A DNA stretch of 44,623 nucleotides from Syntrophaceae bacterium (GCA_003139775.1 PLGI01000105.1:1-44623); one strand, 5' to 3'. Positions 7,306 to 15,903 are shown, numbered from the stretch's first letter. Notes: generated by a model not told the origin, from the sequence alone. Numbers and translations are program-made.

Positions 7306-8889
7306 TTATTTGATATTGAGATTGTCCTTGCTGAGTTTGTATTCAATACTATCAACAAGGGCTTGCCAACTGGCTTCAATAATATTTTCCGAAACACCTA
7401 TAGTACTCCAGATATCTTTGCCATCCGTGGAATCCAAAAGCACCCTGACGCCCGCGGCTGTGCCTTCCGAACCTTCCAGCGTACGCACTTTAAAATCAAC
7501 CAGGCGCATTTCCTTGATTTGCGGATAAAATGTCGTGAGTGCCTTGCGCAGCGCATGATCCAGAGCATTCACCGGACCGTTTCCTTCGGCGGCCGTTAAC
7601 TCTTCCTCACCGGCTACCGATATTTTGATGGTTGCCTGAGAAAGACAGGGGTTATCCTCTGTGCGTGAAGTAACAACGCTGAAGGACTCCAAGTTAAATG
7701 GTTCGATAAATTCACCGATCGTTTTTTTAATTAGCAGTGATAGCGAGGCGTCGGCGGCATCAAACTGAAAGCCTCGGTCCTCCATAAGCTTGACTTCATG
7801 CACTATCTTTTTACTGATAGCGTCATCTTTAGTAATGTCAATGCCCAGTTCTTTGGCTTTGTATTCAACATTGCTTTTACCCGCCAGATCGGAGACAAGA
7901 ACGCGCTGGTGGTTACCGACAAGTTCCGGTTGGATATGCTCATAGGCCATGGAGTTTTTAACCACAGCGCTGACATGCACTCCGCCTTTGTGCGCAAAAG
8001 CGCTGCGTCCTACAAATGGCCGCGAATTAATCGGCGGAACGTTGGCAACATCGCTTATGTAATGAGAAAGGTTGGTGAGCTGACGGATCGATTCCGGCGG
8101 CAGACAATTTTTCCCAAGCTTCAATTGTAAATTGGCAACCAGAGAAATCAAGTCGGCATTACCGCATCTTTCACCGTAACCATTGATCGTTCCTTGAACC
8201 ATCACTACCCCTTCCTGCACGGCGGCGATGGAATTGGCAACGGCAAGCCCGCAGTCATTATGCGCGTGAATCCCGGCACTGTCTAAAGGAATATAAGAAG
8301 AAATTTTTTTCACGATGGAGCTGATTTCATAGGGCAGAGAACCACCGTTAGTATCGCAAAGAACAATCGTATCCGCTCCGGCGGCCAGCGCCGTTTTCAC
8401 AACTTTGGTTGCGTAACGGGGGTTGTTTTTATAGCCGTCGAAAAAATGCTCGGCATCAAAAAGAACTTCCTTGCCCATTGATTTCAGATATTTGATAGAG
8501 TCGGCAATCATGGCGAGGTTTTCGTCCAAGTCAGTTTTAAGAATTTCGATTACATGCAAATCCCATGATTTCCCGACAATAGTGGCGGCAGGAGTGCCGG
8601 CTTTTACTAAAGCCTTTAAATTCGGACATAACTCGGTTTTGGTATGCGGCCGGCGCGTACTGCCGAACGCGGTCAGGCGCGAATTCTTAAATTTAACGGC
8701 TTTGGCCATTTCGAAAAAACGCACATCTTTGGGATTGGAACCTGGCCAGCCCCCTTCGATATAATGAAAGTGAGCCTCATCAAAGCGCTGGGCGATACGC
8801 ATTTTTTCTTCCGCCGAAAAATTGGTTTGTTCCCCCTGCGTGCCATCCCTCAAAGTTGTATCGTACACCAGTATTTTATTTTTTGTCAT
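7306..8889 (-). CDS. cimA: (R)-citramalate synthase
   Basis: A 527-residue member of the DRE-TIM metallolyase family. It condenses pyruvate and acetyl-CoA to citramalate, opening the threonine-independent route to 2-oxobutyrate and isoleucine. The barrel carries YDTTLRDGTQGEQTNFS near the start, the metal-binding HAHNDCGLAVANS and GYGERCGNADL. The last 130 residues form the LeuA-type allosteric domain where isoleucine normally binds. The length, the EGGWPGSNPKD motif and GTQGE in place of the GEQ-type LeuA signature favour CimA over 2-isopropylmalate synthase. GAGGGG precedes the ATG. The leader upstream encodes an Ile-rich peptide and an attenuator (8905-9104), which independently supports an isoleucine role. 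Confidence 0.93.
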   Translation of the reverse strand: MTKNKILVYDTTLRDGTQGEQTNFSAEEKMRIAQRFDEAHFHYIEGGWPGSNPKDVRFFEMAKAVKFKNSRLTAFGSTRRPHTKTELCPNLKALVKAGTPAATIVGKSWDLHVIEILKTDLDENLAMIADSIKYLKSMGKEVLFDAEHFFDGYKNNPRYATKVVKTALAAGADTIVLCDTNGGSLPYEISSIVKKISSYIPLDSAGIHAHNDCGLAVANSIAAVQEGVVMVQGTINGYGERCGNADLISLVANLQLKLGKNCLPPESIRQLTNLSHYISDVANVPPINSRPFVGRSAFAHKGGVHVSAVVKNSMAYEHIQPELVGNHQRVLVSDLAGKSNVEYKAKELGIDITKDDAISKKIVHEVKLMEDRGFQFDAADASLSLLIKKTIGEFIEPFNLESFSVVTSRTEDNPCLSQATIKISVAGEEELTAAEGNGPVNALDHALRKALTTFYPQIKEMRLVDFKVRTLEGSEGTAAGVRVLLDSTDGKDIWSTIGVSENIIEASWQALVDSIEYKLSKDNLNIK

Positions 8890-8904
8890 TTTCCCCTCAC
8901 TTTC

Positions 8905-8942
8905 AAAAAAAACCGCTGCTGGGTTTCCCTGGCAGCGGTTTT
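8905..8942 (-). terminator. attenuator terminator in the cimA leader
   Basis: On the minus strand AAAACCGCTGC pairs with GCAGCGGTTTT around a short loop that contains GGGAAACCC, and eight T follow (8912-8905). It lies inside the cimA leader, 15 bases before the start codon and 25 bases after the leader-peptide stop. It points into cimA, so it would end transcription before the gene unless disrupted. Confidence 0.9.
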
Positions 8943-8983
8943 AAATTTCGGTTATTTCGAGTTGATACTATTCCGCGACCAAG
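8928..8983 (-). promoter_or_regulatory. candidate antiterminator pairing of the cimA leader
   Basis: CUUGGUCGCGG (8983-8973, the last codons of the leader ORF) can pair with CCGCUGCCAGG (8938-8928, the 5' arm and loop of the terminator) at 10 of 11 positions, counting G-U. The two structures are mutually exclusive. A small hairpin, UCUCC-AUA-GGAGG (8996-8984), lies just before and may act as the pause or protector stem. Confidence 0.7.
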
Positions 8984-9048
8984 CCTCCTATGGAGAAGCT
9001 AATTATAATGTTGCTAATTATTATTTTTCTAATGATGATCGTGTTCAT
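8968..9048 (-). CDS. isoleucine-rich leader peptide of cimA
   Basis: A 26-codon ORF beginning MNTIIIRKIIISNIII, with a further Ile at position 20: ten isoleucines in 26 residues, in three runs of three. Such enrichment is the hallmark of ribosome-mediated attenuation, as in the leader peptides of enterobacterial ilv operons. GGAA lies close ahead of the ATG. A ribosome stalled at codons 14-16 (9009-9001) leaves the antiterminator strand at 8983-8973 free. A ribosome reaching the stop at 8970-8968 covers it and lets the terminator form. The peptide is expected to have no function of its own. Confidence 0.88.
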   Translation of the reverse strand: MNTIIIRKIIISNIIISFSIGGLVAE

Positions 9049-9075
9049 AGTTCCAACTATTGTCTGTTTTTTTAT

Positions 9076-9104
9076 ATACTAATTTTTCCGGCGAATTTTG
9101 TCAA
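9076..9104 (-). promoter_or_regulatory. promoter of the cimA leader
   Basis: Minus strand TTGACA (9104-9099), 17 bases, TAGTAT (9081-9076), with TATATA overlapping. Transcription would begin about 20 bases before the leader-peptide ATG, which is the right distance for an attenuated leader. Confidence 0.75.
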
Positions 9105-9221
9105 TAGAAATAATTTTCATAATCAAATCGCCCTCCAGCAAAGGATATTTTAATAGAGCGGGAAATGTGCTAAACTGACGCATAAATATTTATATCAAGT
9201 CTACTTTAATAAAGAGGAACC

Positions 9222-10166
9222 TTGTCAACTCATCAGCATCAACATCACAATCATGAAGAAGCATCATGGGGCAAACGCTTAGTCGTCTCCATGATCATGA
9301 ACCTGATCATTCCGGCGGTGCAGATTTACGGCGGCATTATCTCCGGCAGTATGGCGCTTATCAGCGACGCTCTGCATAATTTAAGCGACTTCATTTCTCT
9401 GGTCATCAATTATGCCGCACTGGCCATTGGCAGACGCGGCCCGACTGATCAGCAAACATTCGGTTATAAACGAGTAGAAATATTTGCCACTTTAGTCAGC
9501 GTAGGTTTATTATACGGCACCGGTTTTTATATTGCCATAGAGGCTTGGCACAGATTCCGCGCGCCCCAGCCGATTGCCGGGCAATTAGTTATCTGGATTG
9601 CTCTGCTGGGATTTGCCGGCAACATCATCTCCGCTCTGATGCTGCGCGCCGGCTCGAAGGTCAATTTGAATATGAAGAGCGCTTTTTTGCACATGCTCAG
9701 TGACGCCGCGACCTCTTTGGTTGTTGCCATATTGGGAGTTGTATGGATTTTCAAGTCCTGGTTTTGGCTCGATCCGGTATTCTCCTGGTTAATTGTCGGG
9801 ATGATATTATTCAGCGGTTGGGGTTTGCTGAAAGACAGTATTCTTATTTTGATGAATGCCACACCGCCGGGAATTGACTTGCACGATATTCAGAAATCAT
9901 TGGAATCGCTCGAAGGAGTAAAGGAAATTCACGACCTGCATGTTTGGAATCCGTCGGCGGAAAGTATTGCGCTGGCGGTCCATATTACTGTTCCTGATCA
10001 AATGCTCGGTAAAGTTGATGAACTGGCGGAAAGAGTTAGAACTGTTCTTGCCGATAAATTTAAAATTGATCATCCGACATTGCAGTTTGAATCCAACACC
10101 TGTAACAACGGACAGCTTTTATGTTGCATTGCCGATAACGGCCATGGAAAACATGGTCATGATTAG
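9222..10166 (+). CDS. cation diffusion facilitator, Zn-type exporter
   Basis: A 314-residue inner-membrane proton/metal antiporter of the CDF (ZitB/CzcD) family. The His-rich N-terminus (STHQHQHHNHEE) precedes six membrane helices. The two metal-binding HxxxD pairs are in LHNLSDF (helix 2) and LHMLSDA (helix 5), the pattern associated with zinc. The cytoplasmic C-terminal domain has DLHVWNPS and ends with a Cys/His tail (CNNGQLLCC, GHGKHGHD) that may bind metal. Translation starts at a TTG with GAGG 4 bases upstream. It stands alone, divergent from the cimA leader. No metal-regulator gene is adjacent. Confidence 0.9.
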   Translation: MSTHQHQHHNHEEASWGKRLVVSMIMNLIIPAVQIYGGIISGSMALISDALHNLSDFISLVINYAALAIGRRGPTDQQTFGYKRVEIFATLVSVGLLYGTGFYIAIEAWHRFRAPQPIAGQLVIWIALLGFAGNIISALMLRAGSKVNLNMKSAFLHMLSDAATSLVVAILGVVWIFKSWFWLDPVFSWLIVGMILFSGWGLLKDSILILMNATPPGIDLHDIQKSLESLEGVKEIHDLHVWNPSAESIALAVHITVPDQMLGKVDELAERVRTVLADKFKIDHPTLQFESNTCNNGQLLCCIADNGHGKHGHD

Positions 10167-10290
10167 GTGAAACATGCACGGCGCCGTCTGCGCGGTGGTG
10201 AAAAAGATGTAAAGAATAACGAACAGACTAAGAAATTTGATTCCTATAAATAGCATATGTTATAGTGACATTCAATTTAACGGGAAAAGA

Positions 10291-10311
10291 GAAGTTTGTA
10301 TATTAATTGTT
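10291..10311 (+). promoter_or_regulatory. 21-bp GAAGTTYGTATATTAATTGTT box, site 1
   Basis: GAAGTTTGTATATTAATTGTT lies 6 bases before the ATG of the orphan gene at 10318. The same 21 bases, with one change, occur before the orphan genes at 22160 (minus) and 30588. Sequences diverge right after the final GTT, as at an integron-type crossover. A promoter with TATATT as -10 is the alternative reading. Confidence 0.6.
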
Positions 10312-10317
10312 ATTATT

Positions 10318-10833
10318 ATGAATGAGAAATATATAAAATTTAATAGTCAAACCTTATCCGTTAAGATAGTCTCACGGAAGGGACCAGTTGAGACAACTAT
10401 TAAAGCCACGCCTTGGAACGGCGACCCTGTTTCTCATCCACTTTCTGATATTGTTTACCACGATATTTTATACCCCGCCATTGAAGCAAGAGATAAACGC
10501 CAAGGCAAAAAATGCACATATTCTTTAGTGCATCCTGATCCCTGGCTTGTCGGAATAGCTATGGTTATGTGGGAGGGTATAGTACAGGGAATAGCTTGGG
10601 ATACTATCAAAATTCTTGTTAAGAAAGCATACGAAGTTATGGCAACTCAAGGTCTCGCACCAAGAGACGTGCGGACTAGTCGAACAAAAAAGTCAAAAAC
10701 TGAATTGGGTTTTGTGTGGACGCAATATAAAGATGGCCGCAAACAATATCAAATGTTTCTTGGATTAAGAAGAGTATATAGCAAGAATATAAAAAATAAC
10801 GGTTATCGGTCGGCGAAGCGTATAAAACAATGA
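10318..10833 (+). CDS. hypothetical protein, possible gene cassette
   Basis: A 171-residue protein, not recognised. I chose the ATG at 10318 because the frame before it runs through the 21-bp box shared with other orphan genes. A central hydrophobic, aromatic stretch (PWLVGIAMVMWEGIVQGIAW) is followed by helices ending in a very basic tail. It is not clearly a membrane protein. It is framed by the box at 10291 and, 26 bases after the stop, by GCATAACAAGTTCAAT (10860-10875), which matches the end of the cassette at 19.9 kb at 15 of 16 bases. It may be an integrated cassette. Composition is more AT-rich than the neighbouring exporter. Confidence 0.55.
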   Translation: MNEKYIKFNSQTLSVKIVSRKGPVETTIKATPWNGDPVSHPLSDIVYHDILYPAIEARDKRQGKKCTYSLVHPDPWLVGIAMVMWEGIVQGIAWDTIKILVKKAYEVMATQGLAPRDVRTSRTKKSKTELGFVWTQYKDGRKQYQMFLGLRRVYSKNIKNNGYRSAKRIKQ

Positions 10834-10859
10834 ATTTGAATGCCTACACATGGAAGGAC

Positions 10860-10875
10860 GCATAACAAGTTCAAT
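10860..10875 (+). other. attC-like R''/L'' half site
   Basis: GCATAACAAGTTCAAT lies 26 bases after the stop of the orphan gene. It matches GCATAACAAGATCAAT at 19919-19904 (minus), directly at the stop of the nucleotidyltransferase gene. GCATAAC is a common left core of attC sites. The matching right half is not convincing here. Confidence 0.4.
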
Positions 10876-10966
10876 CCCGCGGACTCGATACGCTTACCGC
10901 TGATTTTTGCGTTAACCCCACACTATTGAAATATCTATACATGGCTTGTCCCAGAAGGTAGATATC

Positions 10967-11090
10967 ATACCATTTCGATTTCAAAGGATAACGAGGCGGC
11001 AAGGAGGAGGATCCGCAGGCGTATATGAAAATACGTTGAGGAAGCCGACGACGATGCCAACAAAGTTAGCCGAAGAAAGCATAATGGTAT
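10967..11090. repeat. MITE-like repeat family 1, copy B
   Basis: The terminal inverted repeat is ATACCATT at the left and AATGGTAT at the right. The core (CGAGGCGGCAAGGAGGAGG, then CCGCAGGCGTATAT, GAGGAAGCCGACGACG and GCCAACAAAG) matches copies D and E closely. The right end abuts the stop codon of the next gene. Confidence 0.8.
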
Positions 11091-12082
11091 CAAGCGAGCT
11101 TGATTTTCTCCAACCCTGAAAAAATAACTTTTTCTTCCTGCCAGCGAAAACCAAGAACGGAAATATTTATTCTCTGCAACTCCTGCGCATAACTATTTAC
11201 TTTGTCTTCCGGCAGAACCATGACGGGAAGAGGATTTAAAGCGGCGGCGGAAGTCTGCAAAAGTAATTTAGCCGCCGCGGCCAGCACATTTTTTTCTTTT
11301 GTATCGGTTAAAACTTCAAAAATATAAGAAATTCTGTTTTCAGAAGGATCAACTGTAAAAAGCTCGCTCTCCGTGTCATTGCCTATTTTTATTTTCTGCC
11401 GCTGAAGTAAAGCGGCTAAGCTACCGACAACCAGATCATGGTCGCACGCGAAGCTGATTTCGTCCTCAACCAAGGAAGGCGCGCTTCCCACTAAATCTTC
11501 CCGAAAACTTATTTCCGAAAAATTCATTTCTGTTTGCGTGGAAGGGGCGGCAGTGGATTTCAGTATTTCGATTTTTTTGACAAACTGAGCGGCCTGCAAG
11601 GCAAATCGAGGCGAGTTAAGCGCTCCGATTACCGCCACCTGGCTTAGTAAATCCCCGTCTTCCATAAATGACCAGACGCCGCGGTAGTTATGCTCAAAAA
11701 GCGATTTGCCGATTCCCTTTTTCCCGCCGCCAATTTTACCCCGATGAATTACAAAGACATTCCCCCATGCATCCTCGGCAAATGCACCGCCGGTTTTTCG
11801 ATCTATTTGGGACCAGGGAAAATTAATTTCAGAAGCTATGGAAAGAACACTGGACGCTCCCGGCTTTCCCACACCAAAGGCATTCCAGTAGCGCACTTCC
11901 TTTATGGCGCGGGAAAATTTCCAAATACCGAGGCTTTTCGACCATAAAACTTTTGCGGGAAAACCTGCTCCCTGATGCCCGAGCTTTACTTTTATTTCTT
12001 CGTCAATCAAGGATTTAAACTTTTTATTAAATTGACCGGCATATTTTTTTATGGCCGGTTGTTCTTCTATGACTTTGAGCAT
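11090..12082 (-). CDS. hypothetical protein, 330 residues
   Basis: Not recognised with confidence. It is a soluble two-part protein. The N-terminal half is basic and has a Gly-rich stretch HRGKIGGGKKGIGKS (about residues 113-127) after a conserved-looking EINFPWSQIDRKTGGAFAED. The C-terminal half is Ala/Leu-rich and helical with an acidic linker between. The Gly/Lys loop resembles a nucleic-acid or phosphate-binding surface, but it is not a proper Walker A. The TGA stop straddles the right end of repeat copy B, so the original C-terminus may have been shortened. It lies 52 bases upstream of the end of the ABC efflux operon and may not belong to it. Confidence 0.6.
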   Translation of the reverse strand: MLKVIEEQPAIKKYAGQFNKKFKSLIDEEIKVKLGHQGAGFPAKVLWSKSLGIWKFSRAIKEVRYWNAFGVGKPGASSVLSIASEINFPWSQIDRKTGGAFAEDAWGNVFVIHRGKIGGGKKGIGKSLFEHNYRGVWSFMEDGDLLSQVAVIGALNSPRFALQAAQFVKKIEILKSTAAPSTQTEMNFSEISFREDLVGSAPSLVEDEISFACDHDLVVGSLAALLQRQKIKIGNDTESELFTVDPSENRISYIFEVLTDTKEKNVLAAAAKLLLQTSAAALNPLPVMVLPEDKVNSYAQELQRINISVLGFRWQEEKVIFSGLEKIKLA

Positions 12083-12134
12083 AAATTATAATTTCCTGAA
12101 ATGTTATGTGTTAATAATATATGAGAAAGCGTTA

Positions 12135-13256
12135 CTAATCCAGCCGTTTTTTAAAACGGCTGATCGCGCCGGAAAAAACAACAATTCCTAAAATAGTCAG
12201 GGCCAGATATTGAGGCCAGAGCACATCAAAGCCTACCCCCTTGAGAAAAATCACCCGGAGAATGACCAGAAAAAACCTCAGCGGATTAAGATAAGTAAGC
12301 CATTGCACAACCTGAGGCATATTGACAATGGGAAAAACAAAACCGCTGAGCATAAAAAACGGCAGAATGAAAAAGAAGGATGTCATCATGGCCTGCTGTT
12401 TGGTTGCGGATATTGTCGATATAAAGAGTCCTATGCCCAATGTGCTGAGCAAAAATAAGCAGGTGGCGAAAAACAACAGTAGAATACTGCCGTTTAAAGG
12501 TATTTCAAACCAGTAAATGGCAAGAACAATAACGGCCGCCATCTGGCCCAGAGAAAGAATTATATAGGGAATAGTTTTGCCGATGATGAACTCATATGAT
12601 TTTAAGGGAGTGACAATCAATTGTTCCATCGTCCCATCTTCTTTTTCCCTGATGATGGCGATGGAGGTCAGAATAAAAGAAGTAATCATTACCAGAACAG
12701 CGACAATTCCGGGAACAAAAAAGTATTGACTGTTAAGGTTGGGATTATACCAGGTTCTGATGCGCGCATCCACTTTGCCATAGCTCATATTCATTGGATA
12801 AAGTTCGCGCAGCTCTTCGCGGTTGAACTTATCTAAAACAGACGCGGTGTATGCCACTCTCATGGAAGCCATATTACTCATGGAACCGTCAACAAGAATC
12901 TGGATGGGAGCTGTTTGTCCTTTCCTGATAATAGACGCGAAATCATGGTCGATCTTAATGCCCATATCAATTTTTCCCCGCAGCAGCAATTCCGCCATCT
13001 GACGATCATCGGCCACGTTATTGGTGATATGGAAGATATTGCTGCCGGTAAAGCTGTCGGCAAGTTTATGGCTCTCGTAGGTCTTGGAATTATCCAGAAC
13101 AGCCACGCGAATATTGCTGATATCATAATTTACGACATAGCCGAAAATGAACATTTGGATAAAGGGGAAAATAAACATCAACACGCGATTTCGCCTGTCG
13201 CTGAAAAGCTGAATAAATTCCTTGCGCACCAGTTCTCTGATTCTAAGCCAGCTCAT
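12135..13256 (-). CDS. ABC-2 type permease (YbhR-like)
   Basis: A 373-residue inner-membrane permease, the second of a pair. One helix near the N-terminus (MFIFPFIQMFIFGYVVN) is followed by a large periplasmic domain (residues 40-175) and five C-terminal helices. The sequence IREKEDGTMEQLIVTPLK is the signature cytoplasmic loop of the ABC-2 drug/lipid exporter family. I chose the ATG at 13256 because it overlaps the stop of the upstream permease as ATGA, giving translational coupling, and matches the family start. It is the last gene of the hlyD-ATPase-ATPase-permease-permease operon. Confidence 0.9.
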   Translation of the reverse strand: MSWLRIRELVRKEFIQLFSDRRNRVLMFIFPFIQMFIFGYVVNYDISNIRVAVLDNSKTYESHKLADSFTGSNIFHITNNVADDRQMAELLLRGKIDMGIKIDHDFASIIRKGQTAPIQILVDGSMSNMASMRVAYTASVLDKFNREELRELYPMNMSYGKVDARIRTWYNPNLNSQYFFVPGIVAVLVMITSFILTSIAIIREKEDGTMEQLIVTPLKSYEFIIGKTIPYIILSLGQMAAVIVLAIYWFEIPLNGSILLLFFATCLFLLSTLGIGLFISTISATKQQAMMTSFFFILPFFMLSGFVFPIVNMPQVVQWLTYLNPLRFFLVILRVIFLKGVGFDVLWPQYLALTILGIVVFSGAISRFKKRLD

Positions 13257-14386
13257 AGGCCTTCCTTTTTTAATAATATGTAGTTGGCGGTCGTCAGTGC
13301 TGTAAACATTAAAGCCAGAACCAGCATGCTCGGCCATAAATAGGCGAATCCTACATTCCGCAGATAAATTCCCGATAAAATATCGATAAAATAAGTTGCC
13401 GGAACGACTAAAGTCAGCATTTGCAAAAACTTCGGCATATTGATTACCGGAAAAACAAAGTTGGAAAGAAGAAGCGATGGCAGGTAAGTCGTTAAAATGG
13501 CTATTTGGTTGGCCATCAATTGTGATTTGGTTACTATGGAAATCAGCATTCCCAGGGATAAAGCGACACTTAAATAAAGAGAAGCGGATACGATCATCAG
13601 CCAGAAATTCCCTTTCATAACTATGCCGAATAGTAATTGGCCCAGGAGAATTGCTATCAACACATTAGTAAGCCCGATGAAAAAATAAGGAATAGCTTTG
13701 CCCAGCAGTAATTCCCCGGCTCTAACCGGCATTGATTTGATGGTTTCCATTGTGCCATCTTCATATTCCCGGGCGATGATGAGCGAGGTCAGAATCGCGC
13801 CGACGATCATAATGATAATAGCTATGATTCCCGGAATGATAAAATTACGGCTTTCCAAATCTTCATTGAACCAGATTCGGATGCGTCCGTCCACGGGAGG
13901 TTTTATTTCTTCTTTACCCTGCCGGTTAAGAAAACTAAGCAACATCTTTTGATTGTATTGTTCAGTAAAGGAGATAATGTAGCCGCGGATGATGTTCCCG
14001 AAAGTCGGGTCGCTGCCGTCAATAATAATTTGCAGCGGAGTTTCTCTATCGGCACGGATGCTTTTCATGAAATTGGGCGGGATGACAATTGCTACTTTTG
14101 CCCGGTCATGATCGAGATAATTAATGGCATCTTTTGTCTGGGACAGCCCCTGTGAAACATGGAAATAAGAAGAAGCGCCGAAATTGCGGATAAAATCACG
14201 ACTGAGCTCGGATTTATCGTAATCAACAAATACCGTTTCCACGTGATCCACATCAAGACTCAGCGCGTAACCGAAAAGAATAATAAGGAGCAGCGGAATC
14301 GCGAATGCCAGATAAAGGCTGCGGTAATCGCGGATCAAATGATAAAATTCTTTACGGACAATGGCTTTGAGTCTTATAAATCTCAA
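13253..14386 (-). CDS. ABC-2 type permease (YbhS-like)
   Basis: A 377-residue permease with the same layout as the next gene: an N-terminal helix (LYLAFAIPLLLIILFGYALS), a periplasmic domain containing RIWFNEDLESRNFIIPG, and a C-terminal bundle after IAREYEDGTMETIKSMPVR. It starts at a TTG that overlaps the upstream ATPase stop as TTGA. With its partner it should form the membrane channel of the exporter, fed by the two ATPases and linked to the outside by the HlyD protein. The substrate cannot be told from sequence. Confidence 0.9.
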   Translation of the reverse strand: MRFIRLKAIVRKEFYHLIRDYRSLYLAFAIPLLLIILFGYALSLDVDHVETVFVDYDKSELSRDFIRNFGASSYFHVSQGLSQTKDAINYLDHDRAKVAIVIPPNFMKSIRADRETPLQIIIDGSDPTFGNIIRGYIISFTEQYNQKMLLSFLNRQGKEEIKPPVDGRIRIWFNEDLESRNFIIPGIIAIIIMIVGAILTSLIIAREYEDGTMETIKSMPVRAGELLLGKAIPYFFIGLTNVLIAILLGQLLFGIVMKGNFWLMIVSASLYLSVALSLGMLISIVTKSQLMANQIAILTTYLPSLLLSNFVFPVINMPKFLQMLTLVVPATYFIDILSGIYLRNVGFAYLWPSMLVLALMFTALTTANYILLKKEGL

Positions 14387-15138
14387 GTATTATCCCTCAT
14401 CATTAAAGTTATAAAAGCATCATTCAAGTCAGCATCCGGCTTTTCCGGACAGGCGCCGGCGATAATTTCCGCGGGGCTGCCCGACGCCACAATATTACCG
14501 TCATTGATCATAACGATCCTTTCGCAAAAACGCGCTTCATCCATATAATGGGTTGTCACAAATATCGTCATTCCGCCAAGGGCTAGTTGTTTAATGAAAT
14601 TCCAGAAATGCTGTCTGGTGACGGGATCAACCCCGGAAGTAGGTTCATCGAGAAAGAGGATTTCCGGTTTATGTAAAAGCGAACAACCCAGCGCGAGTCT
14701 CTGACGCCAGCCAGTCGGTAACTCCCTCGTTTTCCGGTTGCGGACATCCTGCAGGCGCGTCATATCCAAAATCCAATCAATGCGCTGGGGCCACTGCGCT
14801 TGCGGCACATTGTAGACTCCCAGATAAAAGCGCAAATTTTCGAAGGGCGTTAAATCTTCATAAAGAGAAAATTTCTGCGACATATAGCCGATGGAATGCT
14901 TTATTTCTTCCGCATCCGTCATAATGTCGTGCCCGGCAACGAATCCGCCGCCGGACGTAGGTGTGATTATTCCGCAAAGCATACGAATTGTAGTGGACTT
15001 GCCGGAACCGTTGGCGCCGAGGAATCCGAATATCTCGCCCTTTTTTACGGAAAAGGTAATTTTATTTACCGCGACAAAAGCGCCGAATTTTTTTTCCAGA
15101 TTCGTCACGGAAATGGAATCAGAAGTGGAAAGTATCAT
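14383..15138 (-). CDS. ABC transporter ATPase, second of two
   Basis: A 251-residue nucleotide-binding subunit. Walker A is GANGSGKST, the Q-loop is YMSQKFSLYEDLT, Walker B is LFLDEPTSGVDP and the switch His is in VTTHYMDEA. The signature loop is atypical (LPTGWRQRLALG in place of LSGGQ), which fits the degenerate second half of YbhF-type tandem ATPases. I chose the ATG at 15138 because GGAG lies 9 bases ahead. It overlaps the first ATPase by 20 bases. In E. coli the two ATPase domains are one polypeptide, YbhF; here they are separate genes. Confidence 0.88.
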   Translation of the reverse strand: MILSTSDSISVTNLEKKFGAFVAVNKITFSVKKGEIFGFLGANGSGKSTTIRMLCGIITPTSGGGFVAGHDIMTDAEEIKHSIGYMSQKFSLYEDLTPFENLRFYLGVYNVPQAQWPQRIDWILDMTRLQDVRNRKTRELPTGWRQRLALGCSLLHKPEILFLDEPTSGVDPVTRQHFWNFIKQLALGGMTIFVTTHYMDEARFCERIVMINDGNIVASGSPAEIIAGACPEKPDADLNDAFITLMMRDNT

Positions 15139-15892
15139 GTGCCAGATCTCCATCCACTTCTTTAATGCGTTCAATAATTGCTTCTTCCAGAGTTTTAAAG
15201 CCGCCGCGAATACTGGCGGGAGTTGCCGTATCCATAAGAATAGAACTATGCATCAATCCCAGACTATCGCAGCGTTCGCCCTCATCCAGATAGGCTGTGG
15301 AAACGATGATCGTCATGCCTTCTTTTTTCATACTGCCCAGTATTTCCCAGAATTCATGCCTAGAGACCGGATCAACTCCGTTGGTCGGCTCGTCCAGAAT
15401 GAGCAGTTGTGGTTCGTGTACCAGCACACAGGCCAGCCCCAGTTTTTGTTTCATGCCCCCGGAAAGATTGCCGGCCAGCCTATCCACAAAGGGCAACAAG
15501 TTGGAAAATCCCAGATATTTTTCTTTGCGCATTTTTCTTTCCTTGCGCGGTATATCAAAAACATCCATGAAGAAAGTCATATTCTCTTCCACTGTCAAAT
15601 CCTGATACAAGCCGAACCGCTGCGGCATATAACCGATAATGTTTTTGATTTTTTGCCGCTGGGCAACAACATTGAGTCCGTCCACGAAAATTTCGCCTTG
15701 CGTTGGTTTGATCATGGTGGCAATCAGCCTCAGGAGCGTTGATTTGCCGGCGCCGTCGGAACCGACTAAGCCGAAAATATTGCCTTTGTCGACATGGAAA
15801 GAAACGTCTTTGACCGCCTCGACAAGATCAAAGCGCAGGGTAACGTTCTTGACTTCCACCATGGGTGGAGAATTTTCTAGGGAGGCGACCAT
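15119..15892 (-). CDS. ABC transporter ATPase, first of two
   Basis: A 257-residue nucleotide-binding subunit with Walker A GSDGAGKST, Q-loop YMPQRFGLYQDLT, an intact signature LSGGMKQKLGL and Walker B LLILDEPTNGVDP. The switch position reads VSTAYLDEG, with Ala-Tyr where most ATPases have His, another mark of asymmetric paired ATPases. GGAG stands 7 bases before the ATG at 15892; a GTG at 15904 overlapping the hlyD stop is the alternative start. It pairs with the downstream ATPase, which keeps the His but has a poor signature, so the two likely form one competent and one degenerate site. Confidence 0.88.
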   Translation of the reverse strand: MVASLENSPPMVEVKNVTLRFDLVEAVKDVSFHVDKGNIFGLVGSDGAGKSTLLRLIATMIKPTQGEIFVDGLNVVAQRQKIKNIIGYMPQRFGLYQDLTVEENMTFFMDVFDIPRKERKMRKEKYLGFSNLLPFVDRLAGNLSGGMKQKLGLACVLVHEPQLLILDEPTNGVDPVSRHEFWEILGSMKKEGMTIIVSTAYLDEGERCDSLGLMHSSILMDTATPASIRGGFKTLEEAIIERIKEVDGDLAHDTFHF

Positions 15893-15903
15893 CCGGGGCT
15901 CCA

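Noticed and set aside
10860-10960. Complete attC after the orphan gene at 10318, using TAAC at 10863 and GTTA near 10914.
   Set aside because: Only the cores and a GCGG/CCGC step pair; the arms do not, so only the left half site is reported.
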